Part shown: positions 1 through 6,936 of the stretch, piece by piece | How the letters are laid out: every line of letters starts with the position of its first letter | Position numbering within the stretch: the stretch's first letter is position 1 | From: CAYUPI01 sp964446585 | GTDB lineage: Bacteria > Verrucomicrobiota > Verrucomicrobiia > Limisphaerales > UBA8199 | NCBI GenBank assembly: GCA_964446585.1 | Contig: CAYUPI010000069.1 | Location: 1-27,132 of the forward strand | Length of the DNA stretch: 27,132 nt | Direction of reading: 5' to 3' | The notes under the pieces: generated by a model | The model's input: only the letters and a program-made list of their open reading frames with translations | Told to the model about the DNA's origin: nothing | The model's database searches: none | Translations under genes and position numbers: made by a program

Positions 1-48
1 GGCTCTCTGATCCGCTCAAAGCGTTACACGTTCAAAAACTTTTGCAGA

Positions 49-119
49 GATTTCCCCTGGGGTTCTGGAGGCAACCACGGTGTTGGGCTGGTATGTGCGA
101 CCCCGTTGGGGTTCTGGGG
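49..119 (+). repeat. Partial REP-like composite unit (stems 2 and 3)
   Basis: Positions 85-119 carry GGGCTGGTATG followed by the small hairpin CCCC-GTT-GGGG and TTCTG. The same string recurs with few changes at 1797-1828, where it forms the end of a fuller REP unit, and GGGCTGGTATG recurs again at 5472. Another small palindrome, CCCCTGGGG, lies at about 54-62. The unit lacks the CAACCCTTTCAGGGTTG stem seen in fuller copies, so it looks like a partial or decayed copy. Confidence 0.6.
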
Positions 120-457
120 CAGGCAAGCAGTTCGCAATGCAATGCAGTCACAACATCGGGCTTTCCTATTGAGGCTTTTTGCTTCCGAAGCCGCCGCAGC
201 GGACGCCGCAATGAAACTTCCAGATCACAGCGCGCGAGAGTGAAGTCCGCCCGTTTGCCTCCGATCGGCCTTCCAGTCTGCGTGAGTGAGGAACGATTCA
301 ACCGCTACAACATTGTTCGGCGACTCAAAATTCTTTGACCGGCGTAGACGTCGGAATTAGGTTTCTGCCATGCTTCACAAAAGGCCGCATTCGCACAGTG
401 GCGAGCAGGCCTTAAGTAACAGCTCTAAGTTAGATCTTACTGACCCACTCTCAAACT
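120..457. other. Gene-free stretch upstream of the methyltransferase
   Basis: Short open frames exist on both strands, but none has a recognisable domain, a good ribosome-binding site or coding-like composition. I see no RNA gene and no convincing terminator. The promoter of the methyltransferase presumably lies in the right part, but no clear -35/-10 pair could be picked. Confidence 0.5.
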
Positions 458-1564
458 ATGAAAACCCGAGCACGTGGCAAGCGCACGGCGATGCGGCGAC
501 GTTCGTCGCCAATGCGAAGGCGGAAAATCAAAGGAAACGCGCCGCCTTCCCCCGCGCGTCTGATGCAGTTTGCTTGGGGCTTTGCGCCGACGTTCATCCT
601 GGACAGCGCAGCCAAGCTTCGTTTGTTCGACCATTTGGACGACTCGCCCAAGACCGTAGAGCAATTAGCGAACGACACTCAGTGTTCCGCACGGGGGTTG
701 ACGGCCTTGCTCGATGCGTTGGTGAGTTTGGAGTTTATGAAGCGAAAAGGAAATCGCTACTCGCTGACGCCGGAGAGTTCCGCCTTCTTGGTTTCGAGCA
801 AGCCTGACTACCACGGCGGCTTCTTTCAGCAGATAACAGGTCAGTTGGTGCCGAACTGGATGCAATTGACCCAAAGTGTGCGGACGGGCCAGCCGGGCAA
901 GTCGGTCAACGAGCAAGACGTGGGCGCAGAATTCTTCGCTGAATTGGTGGAGGGAATCTTCCCCATGAGTTATCGGGCAGCAGAGGCGCTGGGAAAACAC
1001 TTGCAAGTCGATAAGTTGACTGCCCCGGTCAGCGTTCTGGATATCGGGGCGGGCTCGGGCGTGTGGGGAATCGCGCTGGCGCAACAATCCCCACACATAA
1101 GGATTCTTGCGGTGGACTGGCCCAAAGTGCTGGAGGTGACAAAACGGGTTGTCGGGCGGCATGGACTGGCGGGGCGCCTGGAGACATCGCCGGGAGACTT
1201 CCTCGAAGCGGATTTTGGGCAGGGCCACTACCTGGCTACGATTGGGCATATTTTGCACAGCGAGGGTCGAGAGCGCAGCCGGCGGTTGTTAAGGAAAGTA
1301 TTTGATGCCTTAGCGCCCGGTGGGACGGTGGCCATCGCGGAGTTTATTCCGAATAACGACCGAAGCGGCCCGCCGAACGCGCTTATATTTGCAGTGAACA
1401 TGTTGGTTTACACTACCGAAGGGGATACGTTTACGCTCAGGGAAATGTCTGCGTGGTTGCGTGAGGCGGGCTTCCGAGGCGTCCGTTTGCTGGATGCTCC
1501 GGCTCCATCGCCGCTGGTGCTTGCCACGAAGCCGGGAAAGAAAGAACTGAGGCGTGGAACGTGA
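458..1564 (+). CDS. SAM-dependent O-methyltransferase (methyltransf_2/COMT-like)
   Basis: The 368-residue protein has the plant-COMT/antibiotic O-methyltransferase layout. A winged-helix dimerisation segment lies at about 36-110 (AWGFAPTFILDSAAKLRLFDHL, then a helix-turn-helix-like stretch). It is followed by a Rossmann domain with the SAM motif VLDIGAGSG at about 193-201, an acidic strand end (AVDW) and the HILHSE segment, where this family normally has its general base. The product is predicted to be cytosolic; the acceptor is unknown. The first 35 residues are very Arg-rich and unlike the family, so the true start may be Met36 (MQFAWGF). No strong ribosome-binding site decides between them. 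The stop codon TGA at 1562-1564 lies inside a GTGATGC heptamer array, so the last residues may be altered relative to relatives. It stands alone, next to a REP cluster. Confidence 0.85.
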   Translation: MKTRARGKRTAMRRRSSPMRRRKIKGNAPPSPARLMQFAWGFAPTFILDSAAKLRLFDHLDDSPKTVEQLANDTQCSARGLTALLDALVSLEFMKRKGNRYSLTPESSAFLVSSKPDYHGGFFQQITGQLVPNWMQLTQSVRTGQPGKSVNEQDVGAEFFAELVEGIFPMSYRAAEALGKHLQVDKLTAPVSVLDIGAGSGVWGIALAQQSPHIRILAVDWPKVLEVTKRVVGRHGLAGRLETSPGDFLEADFGQGHYLATIGHILHSEGRERSRRLLRKVFDALAPGGTVAIAEFIPNNDRSGPPNALIFAVNMLVYTTEGDTFTLREMSAWLREAGFRGVRLLDAPAPSPLVLATKPGKKELRRGT

Positions 1565-1581
1565 TGCGTGATGTGTGAAAC
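1561..1581 (+). repeat. GTGATGC-type heptamer array (three units)
   Basis: Three consecutive period-7 units, GTGATGC, GTGATGT and GTGAAAC, cover the stop codon of the methyltransferase. The same heptamers occur in the polymerase gene at 23113-23140 and 23475-23502. In this orientation the array necessarily contains TGA in every frame. Confidence 0.8.
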
Positions 1582-1715
1582 GGTTCAGAAATCAAGCTGC
1601 GCGCTCTGAGCTGAAGGTTCGTCCCTAATTCGCTCTGAAGATACGGCGGGACAGGCCGCATTGCAGACGACACTCCGCATCCCAAAAAAGCACGCTCACT
1701 TGAGGGGCTGATGAT

Positions 1716-1830
1716 GCAACCCCTTTCAGGGTTGCGGTATTGACAGGCCAAGTTACCCAGGGTAGCGACGGAAGGCGGCGGACCGTCGCAACCCGTGGGC
1801 TGGTATGTGGAACCCCGTTGGGATTCTGTG
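1716..1830 (+). repeat. REP-like composite unit, three stems
   Basis: Stem 1 is CAACCCCTTTCAGGGTTG (1717-1734). Stem 2 pairs ACCCAGGGT with GCAACCCGTGGGCT across a longer loop (about 1755-1802). Stem 3 is ACCCC-GTT-GGGATT (about 1812-1825), preceded by GGGCTGGTATG. The order of stems matches the unit upstream of the transposase at 2561-2655, in the same orientation. It lacks a transposase and would be a non-autonomous copy. Confidence 0.7.
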
Positions 1831-1888
1831 GGCGGCAACCGTGGCGCTCTGAGTCGTGAATCGGAGGGCGGAGATCGGAGTTCCAGGC

Positions 1889-1960
1889 CGCAACCACTCT
1901 CGAGGTTGCAGATTTGTGGCGGACATCCCACCTAGAGTAACGACGGTCCGCCGTTCTTCG
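1889..1960 (+). repeat. Degenerate REP-like unit
   Basis: GCAACC-N8-GGTTGC at 1889-1908 resembles a decayed stem 1. It is followed by ACCTAGAGTAACGACGG, which aligns with the ACCCAGGGTAGCGACGG of the neighbouring unit. It abuts the left end of the transposase-bearing element. The rest of 1565-1715 holds nothing I can recognise. Confidence 0.45.
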
Positions 1961-1977
1961 CTCGTGATCATAATCCA

Positions 1978-2070
1978 TATCCCGAGAGGATAAAATCAAT
2001 CAGCCCAGGGTTGCGAGGATCGAGCTACCCTGGGCAGACAGATTGAAATTCCTCAACCCTGAAAGGGTTG
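1978..2070 (-). repeat. Left inverted composite REP (downstream of RAYT gene)
   Basis: Stem 3 TATCC-CGAGA-GGATA is at 1978-1992. Stem 2 pairs GCCCAGGGT (about 2002-2010) with ACCCTGGGC (about 2027-2035) over a loop of about 15 nt. Stem 1 CAACCCT-GAA-AGGGTTG is at 2054-2070. The transposase stop codon (2073-2075) sits directly at the stem 1 edge, within sequence shared with the right copy. Confidence 0.8.
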
Positions 2071-2072
2071 AA

Positions 2073-2528
2073 TCAGTCCCAGATGTAGCGTTCGTCGAAT
2101 TCAATCTCGTAACGTCGCAGCAGTTGTCGAAACTCGTCCTGAAACGATACCTTGCGATGATGTTCTTCCTGCCCGGCAATGTAATCGCGCACCGATTGTA
2201 TTTGCGAGAAACCGATCGAGAAAATGCCGTAGCCATTTTGCCATGCGAAGTCCTGGAAGTCGGGCCCTCTGGTTTTTAGCCACAATGACGAACCGCGTTT
2301 AGCCTCCTTCACCATCTCCGCAGGCTCGCAAGTCCGAGACAGCGCGCAGAGAAGATGCACATGATCTTCCACGCCACCTACGATGATCGGCTGACAATCG
2401 AGATTGGCCGGAATCCCGCCAAGATAGCGATGCAGTTCTTCGCGCAGAGCCTGGTCGCCTAGAAACGGTCGGCGTTCTTTCGTCGAGAAGACCGTATGCA
2501 CGAGAATTTTTGCAAGCGATTGTGGCAT
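2073..2528 (-). CDS. REP-associated tyrosine transposase (RAYT, Y1/IS200-like)
   Basis: The 151-residue protein starts at ATG 2528 (MPQSLAKILVHTVFSTK). It has the features of Y1_Tnp/HUH transposases: the metal-binding HxH pair H56/H58 in EDHVHLL, and a single catalytic tyrosine, Y116, in VRDYIAGQEEHHRK, a context typical of RAYT proteins. The length matches single-domain IS200/RAYT enzymes. The reading frame is open further upstream to 2765, but that part runs through the right REP copy and is not conserved-looking, so the internal ATG is preferred. By family knowledge it would nick and mobilise single-stranded REP hairpins, and the flanking repeats support this. The gene appears intact. Confidence 0.88.
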   Translation of the reverse strand: MPQSLAKILVHTVFSTKERRPFLGDQALREELHRYLGGIPANLDCQPIIVGGVEDHVHLLCALSRTCEPAEMVKEAKRGSSLWLKTRGPDFQDFAWQNGYGIFSIGFSQIQSVRDYIAGQEEHHRKVSFQDEFRQLLRRYEIEFDERYIWD

Positions 2529-2560
2529 CTCGTGATGATGCGGCGGGCGAGATAAAGATT

Positions 2561-2655
2561 CAACCCTTTCAGGGTTGATGGATTTGCAAACGCCAACCCA
2601 GCGTAGCTCCTTCGTCGCAACGCTGGGCTGAATGATTTCAATCCCTTTGGGATAG
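2561..2655 (+). repeat. Right inverted composite REP (upstream of RAYT gene)
   Basis: Stem 1 CAACCCT-TTC-AGGGTTG is at 2561-2577. Stem 2 pairs CCCAGCGT with ACGCTGGG over about 15 nt (about 2597-2628). Stem 3 ATCCC-TTT-GGGAT is at 2641-2653. Stem 2 and stem 3 differ from the left copy by changes on both arms that keep pairing. It lies between the transposase start and the aldolase stop, so it may also act as a 3' hairpin for the aldolase mRNA. Confidence 0.8.
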
Positions 2656-2698
2656 ATGACAGGCAGTTGGGGCGAGTCGCAGGCGCCCTCGCCGGGGA

Positions 2699-3505
2699 TC
2701 AACCATTTTCCAGGTCGGGATGTTTGCGCATGATGAATTGAAACAGCGGCTGAAAACTGGCCCACGCCGCCAGGTCGGAGGCGATAAAGTCGCGGGTCTT
2801 GATCGCCACATCATGTGGCACGAGTGAGGGTTTGCCAGCCATCTCAGCCAGAAGCTGCGATTGGCAGCAGCGGTCCATCGAAATAAAAAACCAGGCGGCC
2901 ATGTCCACCGATTTACCCACCGTCAGCAGACCGTGGTTTTTCAGAATCGCCGCCTTTTTAGCGCCCAGGGCGCTGGCGATTTGATCGCCTTCGGAAGTTT
3001 CATTGACCACGCCGGTGTAGCAATCGAAAAGCGCATGGTCTTCATAAAAGGCGCAGGCGTCCTGGGTGATGGGGTCGAGGAGACGTCCGAAGGTTGACCA
3101 GGTTCTCCCGTGCATGGAGTGCGCATGGGCGGCGGCAATCACATCGGGTCGCCGCTTATGAATTGCCGAATGGATTGCGAAGGCGGCGGCATTGACCGGG
3201 CGACCGCCCTCAATGACCTTCCCGTCGTGGCTCACAAGCACCAAATCGGCCGATCTGATATGGGCAAAATGAACACCGAGCGGGTTGACCCAGAACCGGC
3301 CCGTGTGTTCGGGGTCTCTGACCGTGATGTGCCCCGCGAGGCCCTCGTCATAACCGAAATGTGCAAACAAACGAAAGGCGGCAGCCAGCCGCTGTTTGCG
3401 ATGGTTCCGCTCCGCCTCCACAGTGTCAAACTTCGGAGGCATCAGGTCAGACGCGGCGCGGGTATTGCCCAGCGGAGCGCCTCTGCCTTTGGTCATTGTG
3501 TCCAT
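2699..3505 (-). CDS. Class II aldolase/adducin family protein
   Basis: The 268-residue cytosolic protein belongs to the Zn-dependent class II aldolase/adducin fold (L-fuculose-phosphate/ribulose-phosphate type). Visible landmarks are RLFAHFGYDEGLAGHITVRD at about 45-64, the zinc-ligand pair H127 and H129 in AAAHAHSMHG, and the third histidine in KNHGLLTVG (H191). The N-terminal 35 residues are an extension without recognisable features. Start ATG 3505; Met4 is an alternative. Bacterial members without neighbouring sugar genes usually have unknown substrates, and no sugar kinase or isomerase is nearby here, so only the family is assigned. Its 3' end lies 44 bp from the REP-bounded transposase unit. 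Confidence 0.85.
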   Translation of the reverse strand: MDTMTKGRGAPLGNTRAASDLMPPKFDTVEAERNHRKQRLAAAFRLFAHFGYDEGLAGHITVRDPEHTGRFWVNPLGVHFAHIRSADLVLVSHDGKVIEGGRPVNAAAFAIHSAIHKRRPDVIAAAHAHSMHGRTWSTFGRLLDPITQDACAFYEDHALFDCYTGVVNETSEGDQIASALGAKKAAILKNHGLLTVGKSVDMAAWFFISMDRCCQSQLLAEMAGKPSLVPHDVAIKTRDFIASDLAAWASFQPLFQFIMRKHPDLENG

Positions 3506-3615
3506 AGCGTTCGCTTTCTGTTTCGCACCAAAGTAGCCTAAAAATTGGATGGCGCAACGCGATTACAACATCAGAATGAACCGCGGGGTTGCCTGCGCAT
3601 CGGCCGCACGGGCTT

Positions 3616-5280
3616 CTATTGCTGCGAGCATTTCAGGCGGAAAAACCTCGCGGGAGCGGAGGCCGCTTCCTGATAAGTCAGCAGCTCTGTGAGGCCAAAG
3701 TCGAGCGACTGTGTGGTAGTGACGCTGCTCCAACTCGCCAAATCGGACGAGACTTCGAGAGCGATGGGCGCATCGGCTGCAGGTTTGTAGTGCGGAAAGC
3801 TGATGGTGAAAAAGCTGTTGCTCAGGGTTGCACTGAGCGTGCTCGCAGGGTCTGAGGTTTTCGGATCGAGGCCCATCGCATATTCAAGAAGGTTCGGGAA
3901 CGCGTCGCTGTCGGGATTGGCCGATGCGCCGCTGATGTTCGTGTTGGCGAGCTCCGCCGGCGTGAATTTGCCCGCGCGCCAGGCATCAAAGCTCGAATTG
4001 ACGCTGATGGTGACGACTCCCTGCGCCGTGTTGCCGTTGGTGTCGGTCACGGTCAGCCGGGCATGATACGTACCCGGCGAGCGAAAGGTTTTTACCGGGT
4101 TCGCGTTGGTCTCGAATTCCCCGTCCTCGAAGGTCCACTGCGCGTCGCGCAGCGGCGCGGCGCCGGCCGAGGCGTGGGCGAATAAGTTGACCGTGAGCGG
4201 CATAAGGCCATTGGTTGCACTGGCCGAGGGTGCGCAAGCGGGGCCGCCCGCGCCGCTCTTCTTCAAAAACCACGGAGTTGTGGTCGGGTCGGTTTTGAAA
4301 AACGCCAGCAACTGGCTCGCGACTTTATATACGCCATTGCTGCTGGGATGCGTGAAGTCGGTTTGCGAGAGGTCCGAGCACAACCAGACCAAGCCGTCGG
4401 ACCGCGGCACCAGGCCGTCCCCCCAGATGTACGGCCCCCAGGAAATCCAGGGCGCAACCGCCGCCCCGTTGTTGGTATTGCAATTCAGATTGTTGAGTCC
4501 GTTGATTTGGTCCTGCACGACCCATTTGTCGGCGAACGCGGTTTCGAACGCGAACGGTTCCGGGTTCAGATCCGTCGAATTCGTGTCGTAGGAACGCGTC
4601 CGGCACGTGAGATAAGCGAGTTTCAGGTTCGGGTACTTGGCTTTCGCGATGCGCAGAATGATCGCCAAGTAGCCTTGCAACGCCTGAGCGTGGCCAGGAA
4701 ACGAACCGTAATTGTGCGGGCCGGCCAGCGCCTGCTTCAGCCAAAGAGCCTGGACCTGGGTCGAGGTCACCCCGGCAGCCACAAGCCGTTGAGTGATCAC
4801 CATGGCCCAGTTCGCGGACGTGGGATTCGTCCATGTGATGGCGTCCTGGCCGCCGAACGCTCCATCCACTATTACCAGTTGCGGATTCTTGGACGGATCC
4901 AGGTCGGCGCGATACTTGAAGGCATTCGTGATGTTGTGTGTCACGTTGTCGCCGCTGGCCCATTCCTGCGTTGTGTTTGACACACCGAGCGAAAGGAGAA
5001 CGATTTTCCCGTTGTTCGTGTCCGTGCTGCCGGAGGCGTCGAGCGGAAGGATCTCGTTAGTGGCGATCGACATGCCGGCAGATTCGTGCTCGGGCGGCCG
5101 GGTGTTCGCGCCGTTCGGGTAAAGTCCGCCACCCGAGTTTGAATAGGCGGTGAAACCCATCTCGTTCAGCGGAGTGACCCCCAGATTCGTCACCGTGCAA
5201 TCGGCGGCCAGGCGCCATGCGGGAGCCACAATCATGAGGGCTAGCAGGGCCATCAACTGTTTGGATGGTGCCGGCTTCAT
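3616..5280 (-). CDS. Secreted SGNH-hydrolase-like protein with PKD domain and C-terminal surface module
   Basis: The 554-residue protein starts with a signal peptide (MKPAPSKQLMALLALMIVAPAW, cleavage probably after the Ala pair near 25-26). Residues about 30-330 look like an SGNH/GDSL-type hydrolase: LLSLGVSNT near 95-103 may be block I with Ser101, and DFTHPSSNG gives the DxxH pair D308/H311. A PKD-like immunoglobulin fold follows at about 348-428 (QWTFEDGE, PGTYHARLTVTD). Then comes a linker, PDSDAFPNLLEYAMGLDP (about 456-473), and a beta-rich C-terminal module ending ARFFRLKCSQQ. The hydrolase call is moderate because the block II and III residues are not clear. The protein is presumably extracellular or surface-attached. 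An identical style of C-terminus is found at 20587-22482. Confidence 0.7.
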   Translation of the reverse strand: MKPAPSKQLMALLALMIVAPAWRLAADCTVTNLGVTPLNEMGFTAYSNSGGGLYPNGANTRPPEHESAGMSIATNEILPLDASGSTDTNNGKIVLLSLGVSNTTQEWASGDNVTHNITNAFKYRADLDPSKNPQLVIVDGAFGGQDAITWTNPTSANWAMVITQRLVAAGVTSTQVQALWLKQALAGPHNYGSFPGHAQALQGYLAIILRIAKAKYPNLKLAYLTCRTRSYDTNSTDLNPEPFAFETAFADKWVVQDQINGLNNLNCNTNNGAAVAPWISWGPYIWGDGLVPRSDGLVWLCSDLSQTDFTHPSSNGVYKVASQLLAFFKTDPTTTPWFLKKSGAGGPACAPSASATNGLMPLTVNLFAHASAGAAPLRDAQWTFEDGEFETNANPVKTFRSPGTYHARLTVTDTNGNTAQGVVTISVNSSFDAWRAGKFTPAELANTNISGASANPDSDAFPNLLEYAMGLDPKTSDPASTLSATLSNSFFTISFPHYKPAADAPIALEVSSDLASWSSVTTTQSLDFGLTELLTYQEAASAPARFFRLKCSQQ

Positions 5281-5450
5281 GATCAGAGAGACCTTACCAC
5301 AGCCGCGCTGAAAGGGAACCGGCTTCCGGGCATTTTCACCGCTAATTAACGCGAATTGAAGCTAATGCGAAAGGTGAGCGGGCCAGCGAGAGCGCGGATT
5401 TGCAGAAGGTATGACGCGCGCTTTCAGTGCCTACACCTTCTCCCGGTCCA
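5281..5450. other. Left part of the 317-bp gap 5281-5597
   Basis: No gene. It should hold the promoter of the minus-strand secreted protein, but I could not choose a reliable -35/-10 pair. The hairpin array at 5451-5575 fills the right part of the gap. Confidence 0.4.
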
Positions 5451-5575
5451 ATGAACCCAGGCCGTTGGCCTGGGCTGGTATGAGCTAGACCTTCGGTCTA
5501 TGAACCGGACGTCCGGCCCGATGAAACAGGGCCGATGGACTAGGCAGGTATGAACCAGACTTCGCGGAGAGAGGC
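5451..5575 (+). repeat. Array of ATGAA-headed mini-hairpins with 70-bp period
   Basis: Five units begin with ATGAA/ATGAG at 5451, 5480, 5500, 5521 and 5550. The first three carry perfect hairpins with unrelated stems: CCCAGGCC-GTT-GGCCTGGG (5456-5474), TAGACC-TTC-GGTCTA (5486-5500) and CCGGACGTCCGG (5505-5516). Unit 4 matches unit 1 at about 22 of 29 positions and unit 5 resembles unit 2, so the array is an imperfect 70-bp tandem duplication. GGGCTGGTATG at 5472-5482 links it to the REP units at 85 and 1797. It lies between two minus-strand genes. Confidence 0.7.
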
Positions 5576-5597
5576 CGCATTCTGATGCGACAGAACA

Positions 5598-6677
5598 CTA
5601 GTTCGAGCGTTTGGCGTTCCAGGCGTAATTGCGCATTTCGCCGCTCCAATCGGAATCGATCTTTCCTTTGATAGTGTCGCCTTCCAGGGTACCTTTGAAT
5701 TTTGATACTTGGGTCTTGCCGTCCTGCTCACGCGTCACTTTCAAGGTCACTTCGTTGTCCTTAACCAAACCATCAGAGATGGGGACTTCGTTGTCCCCCA
5801 AGATGACGACCCCGGTTAATTTTTCGCCATCCTGCTTTAGCTTCAGGCTGAGATCGTGGGAGTCCCCGCTATCAGTCACGATCACAAATTTCCACTGGCC
5901 GGTGGCGTTGGATGAACTGGCGGCGACTTTTTCGCGGGTCGCGTTCCACTCGTATTCATGGTCCTGTCCGCCCCGATCGGAATGAATCTTTCCTTTGATC
6001 GTATCGCCCGCGACGGTACCTTTGTATTTAGAAGTAAATTTCAAGTCGTCGCGATCCACAGCGACTGTGAACGAGATGGAGTCTCCTGCGATTTTACCCT
6101 CAGAAATCGGAAGTTCAATCTCGGCCACGGAGACTTTTCCAGTCACTTTATCACCCTCCTGTTTCAAGCTGAGGAGCAGATCGACCTCATTGCCACCGAG
6201 GTTGAGCTGGTAGTGCCAATTCCCGGTGACGCCGGTGGAAGCGGGCGCAGTGTCGGCCGTTTCTTTCTCACGTTTGGCTTGCCAGTCCAGCGTGTGGTTC
6301 TCGCCACCGTAGTTAGACTCGAGTTTACCCTTCAACTCATCACCAGCCACTTTGGCCACCACCTTGGTCGTGACCTTTTCACCATTGCGCTCGCGGGTCA
6401 GTTTGAAGGAGACCTGATCACCCGCCAGAGCAATATCCTCGAGCGGAGTCTCATTGCCATTGCGGCCAATGACCACGCCGCTCAATTTGTCGCCATCCTG
6501 TTTGAGCTTGAGGGTGGATTCAATGGTCTGGCCATTTTGCGTGGTGAAGGTCGCTTTCCATGTGCCTGCGAGATTGTGGTCGGCCGCGAATAGCGGAGAA
6601 GTCAGCACGGCGAACGACAACGTCAATGCCGCTAAAGAAACTGAGGTTCGGAAAAGAGTCAGAAATTTAATGCGCAT
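5598..6677 (-). CDS. Exported protein with three tandem beta-rich repeats
   Basis: The 359-residue protein starts at ATG 6677, which has a GAAAGAA ribosome-binding site and is followed at once by a signal peptide (MRIKFLTLFRTSVSL...PLFAADH, cleavage near residue 31). The frame is open upstream to 6770, but that part has no signal-like start. The mature protein consists of three similar domains at about 36-137, 150-248 and 257-357. Each reads G-W, then LKLKQDGDKLSG, then a GD-VSFK-TRE stretch, then KGTV-GDTIKGKI-SD-GG and a closing W-A-RE. The pattern suggests an eight-strand barrel or lipocalin-like fold, but I cannot name the family with certainty. It is probably periplasmic or outer-membrane associated. 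No enzymatic motif is visible. Confidence 0.8.
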   Translation of the reverse strand: MRIKFLTLFRTSVSLAALTLSFAVLTSPLFAADHNLAGTWKATFTTQNGQTIESTLKLKQDGDKLSGVVIGRNGNETPLEDIALAGDQVSFKLTRERNGEKVTTKVVAKVAGDELKGKLESNYGGENHTLDWQAKREKETADTAPASTGVTGNWHYQLNLGGNEVDLLLSLKQEGDKVTGKVSVAEIELPISEGKIAGDSISFTVAVDRDDLKFTSKYKGTVAGDTIKGKIHSDRGGQDHEYEWNATREKVAASSSNATGQWKFVIVTDSGDSHDLSLKLKQDGEKLTGVVILGDNEVPISDGLVKDNEVTLKVTREQDGKTQVSKFKGTLEGDTIKGKIDSDWSGEMRNYAWNAKRSN

Positions 6678-6936
6678 AAATTCTTTCGTATGTTGGTTGC
6701 TGGCGGATTGCGGCACGTGGTTTGCCGAAGCCGTGACATGAACACTATGCCTTGAACCCCTCGCATGCAAGCTTGATCTCCGCGAAGAGGTTCAACCTCA
6801 AATGCCTGCTCATCTTCGGCGTTGTTCACCTTTTTGCTCATTGACCACCTGAACCTTGCCGCCCGACCCTACCACCCCGCATTGGCTCCTGCTTTCTGCA
6901 TATACAAATATCAGCTTGGCGGTGTCTGTTCATTGT

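Larger units (their letters stand above)
1978..2655 (-). mobile_element. RAYT unit: transposase flanked by inverted composite REP elements
   Basis: A single transposase gene is bracketed by two inverted copies of a roughly 95-bp composite repeat (1978-2070 and 2561-2655). Reading outward from the gene, both copies show stem 1 CAACCCTTTCAGGGTTG, stem 2 (CCCAGGGT or CCCAGCGT with its partner), GGGCTGA-TGATTT, and stem 3 (ATCC...GGAT). They align over nearly the whole length with a few dozen substitutions. This is the arrangement expected for REP-associated tyrosine transposases, in which palindromic REP units flank the gene as inverted pairs. No target duplication is visible, which is normal for Y1 transposases. 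Confidence 0.8.

Noticed and set aside
42..338. A 98-codon open frame near the left edge
   Set aside because: It starts in a REP-like repeat, has no domain or ribosome-binding site, and a similar-length frame exists on the other strand.
2529..2765. N-terminal extension of the transposase frame to 2765
   Set aside because: The extra codons run through the right REP copy and lack any transposase similarity; ATG 2528 gives a normal-length protein.
5451..5575. Hairpin array considered as CRISPR or integron attC-like sites
   Set aside because: Units are 20-29 bp with differing stems and no unique spacers; no integrase or cas gene is near.
6856..6936. Upstream start of the esterase at 6856
   Set aside because: It would place 27 residues before a clear lipoprotein signal; ATG 6937 puts the signal at the N-terminus.
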